Origin: Opitutus sp. ER46
GTDB taxonomy: Bacteria > Verrucomicrobiota > Verrucomicrobiia > Opitutales > Opitutaceae
Assembly (NCBI RefSeq): GCF_003054705.1
Contig: NZ_QAYX01000023.1
Location: forward strand, 434,001-498,000
DNA length: 64,000 nucleotides
Reading direction: 5' to 3'
Both the position numbers and the translations under genes were made by a program. Below, one piece after another: positions 34,549-44,237 of this stretch; the stretch's first letter is position 1; every line of letters begins with the position of its first letter. The notes under the pieces were generated by a model, which was given only the letters and a program-made list of their open reading frames with translations, ran no database searches and was not told where the DNA came from.

Positions 34549-34706
34549 GGAAGAAGAGACAGAGTGATGGGTCGGGGTGACGGGATTGAGCGTTCTGCGC
34601 GAACGAGGGCAAGCGACGAATATTTGTGCGCATCCGCGCCGGGGTGCGCAGGCGTGACGGCAACCCCTTGGACAACCCAGCGGTCGAAACCCGCCGGGTG
34701 CGCCGG

Positions 34707-35420
34707 TTACGGCGCGCGTTGCCGCAAGAGCACGTCGAGTTCCTGGAGTCCGTCGTGAGAGCCGATTTCGTAGAACCGCTGGCGGATCTCGTAACCCGCG
34801 AGCTGCCGGCGGGGGACGAGGGACTTCTGGACTTCGGCGAGATCGACGACGGCATCGCGGGCGAAGCCGTCGAACGCCGCCGCGCGGAAGACGCCGAGAC
34901 CGTAGTCGATGTGGTGCATCTGCGGCAGGCGGTTCTTCTTGTCGTAGACCTTGATCGCGCCGCCCTCGAACCAGACGTTGCTCGTGTCGTAGCGGCCGTG
35001 GTTTTCGTACACGGTCATGAGCCCGAGCTGGCCCGACTGGAGGAAGAAGTTGCCGACGGCCTGGTAATCGACCGGCAGGTAGCTGTCGCCGTAGAGGACG
35101 TAAAACGCGTCGCCGAGCTTGGGCAGGGCGGCGATGAGGGCGCCGCCGGTGCCGAGGAGCTTGGGGCCGTCGAAGGCGTACTCGATCTTCACGCCCCAGG
35201 TGGAGCCATCGCCGTACTGCTCGACGATCTTCTCGCCGAGGTAGCCGACGCACAGCACGAGCCGCGTGAGCCCGGCGGCCTTGAGGAGCCGGATCTGATG
35301 GGAGAAGAACGGCTCGCCGGCCACCTCGACGAGGAGCTTCGGCACCTTCTCGGTGATGGGCCGGAGGCGGGTGGCGAGGCCACCGGCGAGGATGGCGACG
35401 GGCAGGTCGGAGGCGGTCAT
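34707..35420 (-). CDS. hddC: Heptose 1-phosphate nucleotidyltransferase
   Basis: The 237-residue protein is a sugar nucleotidyltransferase: AILAGGLATRLRPITEKVPK (the G-G-x-x-T-R-L and K motif), VAGEPFFSHQI, LVLCVGYLGEKI, LGTGGALIAALPKL and VLYGDSYLPVDY. These match D-glycero-alpha-D-manno-heptose 1-phosphate guanylyltransferases (HddC). The product would be GDP-D-glycero-alpha-D-manno-heptose, the donor for surface polysaccharides in Gram-negative bacteria and S-layer glycans in Gram-positive ones. It lies 12 bases after hddA. Guanylyl specificity cannot be shown from the sequence alone; an ADP- or CDP- product would be the alternative. Start ATG 35420. Confidence 0.88.
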   Translation of the reverse strand: MTASDLPVAILAGGLATRLRPITEKVPKLLVEVAGEPFFSHQIRLLKAAGLTRLVLCVGYLGEKIVEQYGDGSTWGVKIEYAFDGPKLLGTGGALIAALPKLGDAFYVLYGDSYLPVDYQAVGNFFLQSGQLGLMTVYENHGRYDTSNVWFEGGAIKVYDKKNRLPQMHHIDYGLGVFRAAAFDGFARDAVVDLAEVQKSLVPRRQLAGYEIRQRFYEIGSHDGLQELDVLLRQRAP

Positions 35421-35432
35421 CCGGGGCGCGAG

Positions 35433-36416
35433 CTAGTTCTGGGCGACGACCTTGGTGCCCTCGAAGTCGAAGCGGAAGCGGACCTCCTGAAGTCCCTTCT
35501 GGCGCATGGCGTGGCGGAGCTTCTGCTTGTCCTGGGCGTAGAACATGAGGAAGCCGCCGCCGCCGGCGCCGATGAGTTTCCCGCCGAGGGCGCCGTTGGC
35601 CATGGCGAAGTCGTACCACTCGTTGATGTGGGCGTTGCTCATGCCGGAACTCCGGGCCTTCTTGCGCTGCCAGTGCACGTCCATCAGGCGGGCGAACTCC
35701 TCCAGGTTGCCGCCCTCGAGTGCAGCGAGGGACTGGTACCCGAGCTCCTTCGTAAAGTGCAGGTTGTCCAGCATCGCGGAGTCGTTCTGCTTCGAGCGGT
35801 CATTCTGGTCCTTGAGGATGGCCGACGCGCTGCGGGAGTAGCCGGTGAAGAAGAGGAGGAGGTTGTCCTCGAGGTTGAAGTGCGTCTCCTCGGAGATGTT
35901 GCATGGGCGGTACTCGACACGGCCGTCCTTGTGGAACGTGAAGGCGGTGATGCCGCCGATGGCCGCGATGTACTGGTCCTGTTTGCCGATGGGCTCGCCG
36001 AGCTTGTTCAGCTCGATGTCGCAGGCCTGCTCGGCGAGTTCGGCCGGGGAGATCAGGTTTTTGCGGTAGGTGTGGAGCGCCTTGAGGAGCGCGGTCGTGA
36101 AACTGCCGCTGGAGCCGAGGCCCGTGCCACCGGGGATGTCGGCCATCGAGGTGAGCTCAATGTGCGGGTCGGTCACGCCGGTCAGCTTGAGGGCCTCGCG
36201 CACGATCGGGTGCTCGATGGCGTCAACGGACGCCACGCGTTCGAGCTTGGAGTACTTGACGATAATCTCCTGCTGAAACGTCCGGTGCTTCGTGATGTAG
36301 ACGTACTTGTCGATCGCCGCCGCGACGAGGAAGCCGCCGTACTCGCGGTAATAGGACGGCAGATCCGTGCCGCCGCCGCCGAGGGAGACGCGTAGAGGAG
36401 AACGGGTGATGATCAT
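35433..36416 (-). CDS. hddA: GHMP kinase, D-glycero-alpha-D-manno-heptose 7-phosphate kinase
   Basis: The 327-residue GHMP-family kinase starts MIITRSPLRVSLGGGGTDLP, the exact family opening. The ATP loop reads ADIPGGTGLGSSGSFTTALL, and GALGGKLIGAGGGGFLMFY is the C-terminal GHMP motif. Additional HddA features are IGKQDQYIAAIGG and TGYSRSASAIL. It phosphorylates heptose 7-phosphate at C1 to give the 1,7-bisphosphate used by gmhB, then hddC. It heads the heptose block; the start lies nine bases from an array of GTGAGA hexamers (36425-36454), behind a C/T-rich leader. Whether that array acts in its promoter is open. Confidence 0.93.
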   Translation of the reverse strand: MIITRSPLRVSLGGGGTDLPSYYREYGGFLVAAAIDKYVYITKHRTFQQEIIVKYSKLERVASVDAIEHPIVREALKLTGVTDPHIELTSMADIPGGTGLGSSGSFTTALLKALHTYRKNLISPAELAEQACDIELNKLGEPIGKQDQYIAAIGGITAFTFHKDGRVEYRPCNISEETHFNLEDNLLLFFTGYSRSASAILKDQNDRSKQNDSAMLDNLHFTKELGYQSLAALEGGNLEEFARLMDVHWQRKKARSSGMSNAHINEWYDFAMANGALGGKLIGAGGGGFLMFYAQDKQKLRHAMRQKGLQEVRFRFDFEGTKVVAQN

Positions 36417-36424
36417 GAAAAAAA

Positions 36425-36454
36425 GTGAGAGTGAAAGTGAGAGTGAGAGTGGGA
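36425..36454. repeat. Left hexamer array flanking the four-helix-bundle gene
   Basis: Five consecutive hexamers GTGAGA, GTGAAA, GTGAGA, GTGAGA and GTGGGA are seen on the plus strand. The array runs up to within nine bases of the hddA start. It is inverted with respect to the array at 36881-36916 on the far side of the gene. Confidence 0.8.
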
Positions 36455-36488
36455 CGGAGCCCGAAAGTGAAAATGGGGCCGGGGAGAG

Positions 36489-36860
36489 TTACGGCGAGGG
36501 CTGGCTTCGCAGCGTGCTGATAGACTTGGTCAGGATCGCGATGATCTCACGGCAGAGGACGACGCGGGCATCGACGGTTTCCGCGGGGAGCCAATGTTTC
36601 AACCGCTCATAGCGGCCGGCGGTTTCTTGGGCCGAACCTCGGGCAATGACAAGGAAGTGGGCGTACTCCTTGGGACTGCCGCGGCCATAGCCTTCCTCAA
36701 TGTTCGCCGCGATGGAGTCGGCGCTGGCCAACTGCTGGCCAATGAGCCGGGCGAGCGCTGCGGACTTCGTGAGGGGCATCAAGTCGGCAGCCGTGAGGTC
36801 AAACAGCTCCAGCGCCTTCCGGTAAGCACCAAATGACGAGAGGTGTGAGTCGGCTGCCAT
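36489..36860 (-). CDS. Four-helix-bundle protein (S23 / 23S rRNA intervening-sequence family)
   Basis: The 123-residue all-helical protein starts at ATG 36860 (MAADSHLSSFGAYRKALELF). Family features are AYRKALELF at the start of helix 1, LIGQQLASADSIAANIEEGY with GRGSPKEYAHFL, and ARGSAQETAGRYERL. This is the four-helix-bundle group (TIGR02436-like) known from 23S rRNA intervening sequences and, as Avd, from diversity-generating retroelements. No reverse transcriptase or variable repeat is present here. The gene lies between inverted arrays of GTGAGA/GTGAAA hexamers, in the middle of the glycan locus, and has no functional link to its neighbours. It looks like an inserted cassette. Function unknown. 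Confidence 0.88.
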   Translation of the reverse strand: MAADSHLSSFGAYRKALELFDLTAADLMPLTKSAALARLIGQQLASADSIAANIEEGYGRGSPKEYAHFLVIARGSAQETAGRYERLKHWLPAETVDARVVLCREIIAILTKSISTLRSQPSP

Positions 36861-36880
36861 CGTCACCTGAACAAGTGGGC

Positions 36881-37962
<1,082 letters not shown>

Positions 37963-38168
37963 TCCGTGATGAATATGCAAGCAGCGCATGCGAATGCCCA
38001 AACGGTGGCAAGTGACGTTTTGCCGGGGGCGGCCGGCGATGGGCGTGGCGCAGTGGAGTGACGACTTGCCTGCAGTAATGGGTTGAAGGAGGCCGGCTCC
38101 GCTTCTTCCGTCGGGAGGCGGCCGAGTCGTAGGATGATGCGCCCGGCCAGCCTGCTACCCAGGTGTCC

Positions 38169-41027
38169 ATGAACCCTCCTCCAGGTAAACCTGCCTCGCG
38201 CGACGCGTCCACGACCCGCCGTGGAGAGTGGATTGTGTTCGCGGGCGTGGCGTTGCTCGTGGGCTGGTTTTACCTTTGGTCGGCGCGGACGGAGGACGCG
38301 TCGTGGCGCTGGGGACAGCCGCAGACGGATTACTACAACCTCCTCGTGGACGGGTTTCTGGACGGACAATTGTCATTGAAGGTGAATGTTCCCCCGGAGC
38401 TGTTGGCGGTGGACGATCCGTATGATCCGGCGAAGCGCCCGCCCGGACTTGGGCTACACGACGCGTCCCTGTACCGCGGCAAGTACTACCTCTACTTTGG
38501 CGCGACGCCGGCGGTGACGCTGATGCTACCCTTTCGGGTGATCACGGGCGTCGCGCTGCCGCTGCCGGCGGCGGTGGTGATCTTCAGCTGGCTGGGTTTC
38601 CTGGCGTCGGGACTCACCTGGCGGGAGTTGCGACGGCGGTATTTTCCGAACGGAGGACTGCTGCTCTGGACACTCGGGCTGCTGGCGCTGGGACTGGCGA
38701 CGATGGTTCCGGTGCTGGTGCGGCGCGCGAACATCTGGGAGCTGCCGCTGAGCTCGATGTACGCGTTTGGCGCGTTGGCGGTGTATGCGCTGTTTCGTTC
38801 CCTGCACGCGGAGCGGCGACCGTTGGCCTGGCTGGCGATGGCGAGCCTGAGCCTTGGGCTGGCAGTGGCGTCAAAGCCCACGCACCTGTTTGCGGTTGGC
38901 CTGATCCTGGTGCCGCTGGCGGTGCGGATCTGGGCGGCGCGAGGGACGTGGCGCGAGCAGCGGGCGGCGCTGCTGCGCTATGCGGGCGCCGCGCTGGTTC
39001 CGCTCGGAGGGATCGGGCTGGCGATGGCTTGGTACAACCTGGCGCGATTCGGGAGCGTGACCGAGTTCGGCATCTCGTATCAGTTCAGCGGTCTCTACGA
39101 AGTGAAGGCGCGACACTTCAGTTGGGCGTATTACCCGTACAATCTCTGGTTGTACGGCTTCGCGCCGTTCGAGTGGTCGCGCTATTTCCCGTACCTGCAT
39201 CCGACGCAGCTGCCGCGGACGCCGGCGGGCTTTTTCGGCACGGAGGAAGTCTGTGCAACGCTGCGTTACGTGCCGCTGCTGTGGCTGGCGGTGCTGGCAC
39301 CCTTCGGTGCGGCCCGGGGCGCAGCGGATCGACGACGTTTTATGATCTGGTTGGGCGCGGTGGCGGCGATGGGCGTCGGCACGCTGCTGATCCTAAGCGG
39401 GTTCTATGCCGCGATCGGCCGGTATGAGACGGAATTCATGCCGGCGTTTGTGCTGCTCGGGCTGGTCGGCGGGCTGACCGTCGAGCGCTGGTTGCAGGAG
39501 CGTGCGGGCAGGGTGGTGCACGCACTGGGGCAATCGCTGCTCGCGTTGGTGGTGCTGGCGGCCGCGGGCTTTGGCGCGCTGTTCAGCCTGCAGGTGTACG
39601 GAAATTTCGCGCGGTCGAATCCACGCGCCTACGCCCGGCTGGCCCTGATCGGAAATCTCCCGGCGAGTTGGTATGAACGCTGGCGCGGCGCCTCGTTCGG
39701 ACCGTTGGAACTCGAGGTGCGTTTTCCCATCCGGCCGGCGGGTGAGCGCGAGCCGCTACTGCACTCGGGCTGGTACGGGAAGGCCGACCACCTGGGATTG
39801 GAGTACGGCGAGGGCCGGCGGATCCGATTCGTCTTTGCGCACGACGGCGGCGCGACCCAGGCGAGCCGGTGGGTGGCGATCGATCCCGCGCGAACGTACC
39901 GGATGCGAGTCGAGTTTGGTTCACTGCTGCCGCCGGAGACGCATCCCGTCCTGCGGGGTCGGTCGGTGGACGCGGTGCAGCGTTTGACGCGCGGTGTGCG
40001 CGTCGAGTTGGCTGGCGAAGTTTTGCTCGACGGGTATCAGCGCTCGGAAGCGGCCACGTCCGACCAGATTCTCGTCGGCCGAGATCCGAAGGGGGCGAAA
40101 GATCCCGCGCGCTTCAGCGGGGAGCTGCGGGCCGTCGCGCGGGATGGCCGGATCGATACGCTCGTTGGCGCCGACTCGAGTCCATGCGTCCTGCAGTTCG
40201 CGCTGGCCGAGGTGGGCGCCGACATTGCGCAACCGCTGCTGAGCGTGAACACGGCCGGCGGGCCTGAGACGTGGTGCGTGCGCAGCGCGGGCGGGGCGTT
40301 GGTCTTCGGACGCGTGACGGCGGACGGTGTGCGCGAGAGCGCCCAGATCACGGCGGAACGGTCGCGGCTGCATCGCCTGGAGTTCCGGTGTCGCGAGGTT
40401 GGCGGAGAGCGGCGCACCTGGCTGGTGCTCGACGGCGTGCCGGTTTGGACGGTGGCGGGGCGCAGTTTCCGGCGCGGCGATGTGATCAGCATCGGAATCG
40501 CGCCCGCGGGGCTGGGGCGGTTTGCGGGGCGGATCCTAGAAGTGGAAGCGCGGGGGGCGGCGGCCGGGGCTGTCGAGCGGTTCGACCAGGTGAGTCTGCG
40601 GGTGACACTGCCGACGCGACGGACGATCGGGGCGCGAGAACCGCTGGCGACAACGGGGGTGACGGGCGGGGCGGACTTCCTGTTCGTGGAGTACCTGGAC
40701 GCAGCGCGCATTCGTTTTGGCCTCGAGCACTGGGGCAAATCACCGATCTACGGCGCGCCGCTGGCGTGGGCGGATGCAGAGCCCCGGCAACTCGCGATCC
40801 GGCTTGGTTCGTTCCCGGGAGCGGATCCCGGAGCGGGGAGGGTTGAGGTCAGCGTGAACGGACGGCCGATGTGGAGCGCGCCAGCGCGGTTCTATCGGGC
40901 GGACGCCGCGGATGTGTTTATCGGGACAAACCCCGTGGGCGGCACGGCGTGCAGCGAGCGGTTCTCGGGCGAAATCACCGAGGTAACGTGGACGGCTCGC
41001 GATCGTGCCGAAGCGGGGGCGCGCTGA
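38169..41027 (+). CDS. Giant membrane protein, GT-C-like core with three C-terminal beta modules
   Basis: The 952-residue protein starts MNPPPGKPAS and has its first helix near residue 25. The first loop reads QTDYYNLLVDGFLDGQLSLK and YYLYFGATPAVTLMLPFRV, the same as in the gene at 11451 (DYYNLLVRGF, YYLYFGAAPAVTLLLPYRL). About a dozen helices span up to residue 490. From about 508 to 945 come three copies of the beta module; the last reads GGADFLFVEY, then AARIRFGLEHWG, then VFIGTNPVGG. The two proteins share order, length and module count over their whole length, so they are paralogues on opposite strands about 24 kb apart. It is followed 52 bases later by the GtrA gene, probably in one transcript. 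Function inferred as GT-C-like; not proven. Confidence 0.78.
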   Translation: MNPPPGKPASRDASTTRRGEWIVFAGVALLVGWFYLWSARTEDASWRWGQPQTDYYNLLVDGFLDGQLSLKVNVPPELLAVDDPYDPAKRPPGLGLHDASLYRGKYYLYFGATPAVTLMLPFRVITGVALPLPAAVVIFSWLGFLASGLTWRELRRRYFPNGGLLLWTLGLLALGLATMVPVLVRRANIWELPLSSMYAFGALAVYALFRSLHAERRPLAWLAMASLSLGLAVASKPTHLFAVGLILVPLAVRIWAARGTWREQRAALLRYAGAALVPLGGIGLAMAWYNLARFGSVTEFGISYQFSGLYEVKARHFSWAYYPYNLWLYGFAPFEWSRYFPYLHPTQLPRTPAGFFGTEEVCATLRYVPLLWLAVLAPFGAARGAADRRRFMIWLGAVAAMGVGTLLILSGFYAAIGRYETEFMPAFVLLGLVGGLTVERWLQERAGRVVHALGQSLLALVVLAAAGFGALFSLQVYGNFARSNPRAYARLALIGNLPASWYERWRGASFGPLELEVRFPIRPAGEREPLLHSGWYGKADHLGLEYGEGRRIRFVFAHDGGATQASRWVAIDPARTYRMRVEFGSLLPPETHPVLRGRSVDAVQRLTRGVRVELAGEVLLDGYQRSEAATSDQILVGRDPKGAKDPARFSGELRAVARDGRIDTLVGADSSPCVLQFALAEVGADIAQPLLSVNTAGGPETWCVRSAGGALVFGRVTADGVRESAQITAERSRLHRLEFRCREVGGERRTWLVLDGVPVWTVAGRSFRRGDVISIGIAPAGLGRFAGRILEVEARGAAAGAVERFDQVSLRVTLPTRRTIGAREPLATTGVTGGADFLFVEYLDAARIRFGLEHWGKSPIYGAPLAWADAEPRQLAIRLGSFPGADPGAGRVEVSVNGRPMWSAPARFYRADAADVFIGTNPVGGTACSERFSGEITEVTWTARDRAEAGAR

Positions 41028-41079
41028 GCGCGGGAATTCGGGTTGCCGCGGGATTGGCCGGCGGCATTCCAGTACGCGC

Positions 41080-41490
41080 ATGACCGCAATCGCGTCCGCC
41101 GGTGGCTCCAACGTCTCGCGCTTCATCCGCTTTCTGGTGGTGGGCGGGACGGCCTACGTCGTGCAATGGGTCACGACCAAGGTATTCACCTGGTGGATGC
41201 CGACGAACCTCGCCTTTACGGCGGGCTTCATCTGCTCGACGTCGACGCATTACACGCTGAACCGGTTCTGGGCGCTGCCGAGCCTGCGGCAGGACACGTG
41301 GCGGCAGTTCCGGGAGTACCTGGCGACGGCGGCGTTGAGCTTCGTGGTCAATTTCGCGCTGTTCCGCCTCTGCATCGACGGCTTCAAACTCGGGCCCATG
41401 TGGGCGACGGCGATCGCCGTGCCGCCGTCGACGGTGCTGGTTTTCCTGATCCTGAACTTCCGGGTCTTTCGCGCGAAAGAGAAGCGGTGA
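41080..41490 (+). CDS. GtrA family membrane protein (polyprenyl-phosphate sugar flippase)
   Basis: The 136-residue protein has four membrane helices: IRFLVVGGTAYVVQWVTTK, LAFTAGFICSTSTHYTLNRF, YLATAALSFVVNFALFRLCI and ATAIAVPPSTVLVFLILNFR, with the ending NFRVFRAKEKR. RFLVVGG and the NFxVF ending are family hallmarks. GtrA-type proteins are thought to move undecaprenyl-phosphate-linked sugars across the inner membrane, working with a GtrB-type GT2 (49128) and a periplasmic GT-C transferase. It follows the giant membrane protein at 38169. ATG 41080 was chosen since upstream residues are charged and unlike the family. Small gene; confidence in the family is high, in the cargo low. Confidence 0.92.
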   Translation: MTAIASAGGSNVSRFIRFLVVGGTAYVVQWVTTKVFTWWMPTNLAFTAGFICSTSTHYTLNRFWALPSLRQDTWRQFREYLATAALSFVVNFALFRLCIDGFKLGPMWATAIAVPPSTVLVFLILNFRVFRAKEKR

Positions 41491-41506
41491 GGGAACCGGC
41501 TGAAGC

Positions 41507-41526
41507 GGGCCGGACGACGCCGGCCC
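41507..41526. terminator. Hairpin between convergent GtrA and SDR genes
   Basis: GGGCCGG and CCGGCCC pair perfectly around a six-base loop between the two stop codons. No T tract follows on either strand. It may serve both transcription units. Confidence 0.4.
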
Positions 41527-41542
41527 GATCAGCACACGGGCC

Positions 41543-42367
41543 TCACCATTTCTGGCCCCGTTCTTCCGGCACGATGCGGCGGAGCGTATAAATGTCCGAC
41601 GTGGCAAGTGCGGCGGCCTTGGTGTCGAGCGAGGACCACGGATCCCAGGGCGCGCTGATCAGCCGGCCGGTGATTCCATCGCTGGCCGGGGAAAGGAGCC
41701 ACTCGACGAGGCCGAGCGCCTTGTCCAGCGAAGCGCCGCCCGTGGCCTTCTGTTTTTGCGCGGCGGCAAACTCAGCGGCGCCGACGACGTCGGGTCCGAG
41801 GGCGAGCACCTCCTCGGTGAGGCGCGTGTTGATGGCGCCGGGCGCGATCGCGTTGATATCGTACGGGCGTCCGCGCTCTTCGTCGGCGATGGTCTCGACC
41901 AGCCGGACGACGCCGGTCTTGGCGACTCCGTAGGCGGAGAAACGAGGGCGGGATTTGGTGGCGCCGCCGCCCGAGAAGCAGATGACCTTGGCTCGGCGCG
42001 GAGTGCGGGCCAGGAGGGAGTCGCAGGCGCGCAGGGCGTAGTAAGTGCCGTCGAGGTTGGCGCGGACGGTGGCGCTCCAGCGGGCGGGATCGGCGGTCAA
42101 GGCGCGACCCACTTCACCCTGGATGCCGGCGCAGGCGATGAGCCCGTCGGCGTGGGGCCAGGTGGCGGTAATCTCAGAGGCGGCGCGGGCGACCTGGGCC
42201 CAGTCGGCGACGTCGCAGCGCGACGCGAAGAACTTTCCCGGGTGCTCCTCCGCAAAGTCGGACTGGTCGGAGCGGGCGAGGCCCCAGACGAGGTGGCCGC
42301 GGGCGAGGAGGTGGACGGCGAGAGCGCGTCCGATGCCGGTGCTCGAGCCGGTGAGAATCAGATGCAT
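41543..42367 (-). CDS. SDR family oxidoreductase
   Basis: The 274-residue classical short-chain dehydrogenase starts MHLILTGSSTGIGRALAVHL (cofactor motif TGxxxGIG). CDVADW (cofactor binding), ACAGIQGEVG in place of NNAG, and YGVAKTGVVRLVET (YxxxK) follow. The substrate could be a nucleotide sugar or lipid-linked sugar. It is the last gene of a nine-gene minus-strand run that starts near 57336. Start ATG 42367 follows a leader with a 14-base direct repeat. The C-terminal tail (STLRRIVPEE-like, ITGRLISAPWDPW) is longer than in minimal SDRs. Confidence 0.86.
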   Translation of the reverse strand: MHLILTGSSTGIGRALAVHLLARGHLVWGLARSDQSDFAEEHPGKFFASRCDVADWAQVARAASEITATWPHADGLIACAGIQGEVGRALTADPARWSATVRANLDGTYYALRACDSLLARTPRRAKVICFSGGGATKSRPRFSAYGVAKTGVVRLVETIADEERGRPYDINAIAPGAINTRLTEEVLALGPDVVGAAEFAAAQKQKATGGASLDKALGLVEWLLSPASDGITGRLISAPWDPWSSLDTKAAALATSDIYTLRRIVPEERGQKW

Positions 42368-42374
42368 GGAGGAA

Positions 42375-42412
42375 GGGAGTGAGGGATTAAGGGAGTCGGG
42401 AGTGAGGGGATT
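42375..42412. repeat. G-rich direct repeat in the SDR leader
   Basis: GGGAGTGAGGGATT (42375-42388) is repeated as GGGAGTGAGGGGATT (42398-42412). It overlaps the leader of the SDR gene (ATG at 42367). It resembles the other short-repeat gene-border elements of the window in its TGA-containing, gene-adjacent character. Confidence 0.45.
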
Positions 42413-42455
42413 GCGAGGTGAGCCCGAGGGCGCGTGGGGCGCAAGAGTGGGGGCG

Positions 42456-44135
42456 CTATTTGCGGAGGTCGGGGCGTTCGTAGAGCGTCACGGTCGCACC
42501 GTTGAAGGTGAGGGTCTTCACGCGGCGCAGGTGGGCTTCGCACCAGGCGCGCAGTTCCGGCCGGAGTGAGGCAAGTTTGTGGTCGAAGGGGTAGGGGCCG
42601 GGCGGGACGGCGTCGTCGGTCAGGAAGACGAAGTCGCTGTCGGCGACGCGCTGCCGGACGAGGGCGTCTTCGGGCGCGGCGATGCCGGTGGGGAGGCGCA
42701 TGTCGAAGTTTCGCCACACGTGGCGCCGCTCGTAGCAGATGACGCGGAGGACCTGGGCATCGAAGGCGTCGGTGATGTTGTCCACCGCCACGCGGATCGT
42801 CGGGAGTTTCGCGGCGTCGCCTGTGGTGATGATGTAATCGGCGATCGCGTTGACCTCGCGGGCGTTCGCGGTGGTGGCCGGCTGCTCGATCGCGCGAAGC
42901 TGGCGTTGGGCGAAGTAACCCAGGGTGGAAAAGACGCCGAGGGCGGCGACGAGCGCGAGCGCGCGGCGGGCGCCGGGGCGCCAGCGCTCGACCTCGGAGC
43001 CGACGGCGACGGCGATGCCGGCGAGGAGGAGAATGAGTCCGGGGACGAGGACCCCGAGGACGACGTCGGACTTCTGCGGGTGGAGCGTGAGGACGAGCAG
43101 GGGTGAAAGCAGGAAGACGAGGCCGAGAACGAAGATATCGACGACGCGCCGGAACGGATCGGGGGTGTCGTGGGCGGAGGCGGGGGCGGAGTTGGCGGCG
43201 GTCTTGCCCGCAAAGAGCCGGAGAACGGGCAGGACGAACACGATGACCGCGGCGAGCTTGGCGAAGAAGGACCCAAGGTGGCGTTGCGACAGCGCGTTGA
43301 GGATGAACTCGAGGGAGCGCTGCAGGCCAAAGTTCTGATTGCGGATGGCGCTTTCGGGTCCGACGTAGTGGCCCACGTAGTAGTAGTTCCAGACCCATTC
43401 ACGGTTGAGCCAGAAGATGGGGACGGCGATGACGGCAGCGGTGCCGGCGGCGAGGAGGACGTTGACCAGGCGCTGGCGCCGGTCGCCGGCGAGGGCGGCC
43501 CAGATGAAGAGGGCGGTGAAGATCAGGACGAAATACGTGCCGGTGATGAACCGGGTAAGGAGGGTGAGCCCGACGGCGACGCCGAAGGCCACGCACCAGC
43601 GCCGCACGCGCAGCCCCTCGGTAAGCAGCCCGAGGGCGGCGCTGATGCCGAACCCGCACATGCCGAGGTGATCGAGGCGGAAATCGTAAGCTGAGCCCGG
43701 GATGTTTTCCCAAGGCCCGTGGAGCGCCAGCGGGAGCATGGCGAACAGGAACGCCAGCGCGGGCGTGCCGCTACGGCGATAGATCGCGTAGAAGAGGGCG
43801 GCCTGCCAGAGGGCGAGGGCGAGAAAGTTGAGGGCGAGCGCGGCGCTCCGTGACGGACCGACGACCTGGAAGGCGAGCACCGCGAAGAAGTCGTGCAGCG
43901 TGCCTTGGGCGGACAGGTTGGTGAGTGTGTGCCAGAGCGCGGGCGCTAACCCGTCTGTGCGGGAGAGCTCATAGCCGGAGTATGCCTCGGATAAATAGAG
44001 GATCTGGTCATTCCACCGCGGGTAGATTGACGTGACCCGCCGGGAGCCGAACTGGTCGAAGAGGACGAACTCGAGCGCGACGAGCAGCAGAAGGCCGAGG
44101 ACGGCGAAGCCGAGGAGACGACGGGACGGTCGCAT
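42456..44135 (-). CDS. Multispanning membrane protein, GT-C-like, unknown
   Basis: The 559-residue protein starts MRPSRRLLGFAVLGLLLLVA and has about ten helices. The first loop (about residues 28-75) holds RWNDQILYLSEAYSGYELSR, and a loop with PWENIPGSAYDFRLDHLGMC follows. A soluble C-terminal domain of about 130 residues (VDNITDAFDAQVLRVICYER onward) ends the protein. I do not recognise a named family. Helix count, loop position and C-terminal domain fit GT-C-type transferases, as do its neighbours: an SDR 88 bases downstream and an epimerase 102 bases upstream in the same run. No catalytic residue can be assigned. Confidence 0.7.
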   Translation of the reverse strand: MRPSRRLLGFAVLGLLLLVALEFVLFDQFGSRRVTSIYPRWNDQILYLSEAYSGYELSRTDGLAPALWHTLTNLSAQGTLHDFFAVLAFQVVGPSRSAALALNFLALALWQAALFYAIYRRSGTPALAFLFAMLPLALHGPWENIPGSAYDFRLDHLGMCGFGISAALGLLTEGLRVRRWCVAFGVAVGLTLLTRFITGTYFVLIFTALFIWAALAGDRRQRLVNVLLAAGTAAVIAVPIFWLNREWVWNYYYVGHYVGPESAIRNQNFGLQRSLEFILNALSQRHLGSFFAKLAAVIVFVLPVLRLFAGKTAANSAPASAHDTPDPFRRVVDIFVLGLVFLLSPLLVLTLHPQKSDVVLGVLVPGLILLLAGIAVAVGSEVERWRPGARRALALVAALGVFSTLGYFAQRQLRAIEQPATTANAREVNAIADYIITTGDAAKLPTIRVAVDNITDAFDAQVLRVICYERRHVWRNFDMRLPTGIAAPEDALVRQRVADSDFVFLTDDAVPPGPYPFDHKLASLRPELRAWCEAHLRRVKTLTFNGATVTLYERPDLRK

Positions 44136-44237
44136 GGTGGAAAGCGGCCATTGATCCCAGACAACAAAGTTGTCGCAAGAGCAGAGTCCCGGTGGGGGAG
44201 GCGGCGCGGAACCCGCTGAGTTCCGCGGTCGGGGCGC

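Noticed and set aside
33940-35619. 559-codon open frame as one protein joining hddC region and gmhA
   Set aside because: Only the last 202 residues (from 34548) show a SIS domain; the upstream part is antiframe to hddC, which has its own clear motifs.
36489-36860. Diversity-generating retroelement accessory gene (Avd)
   Set aside because: No reverse transcriptase, template repeat or variable repeat is visible nearby; only the fold family is shared.
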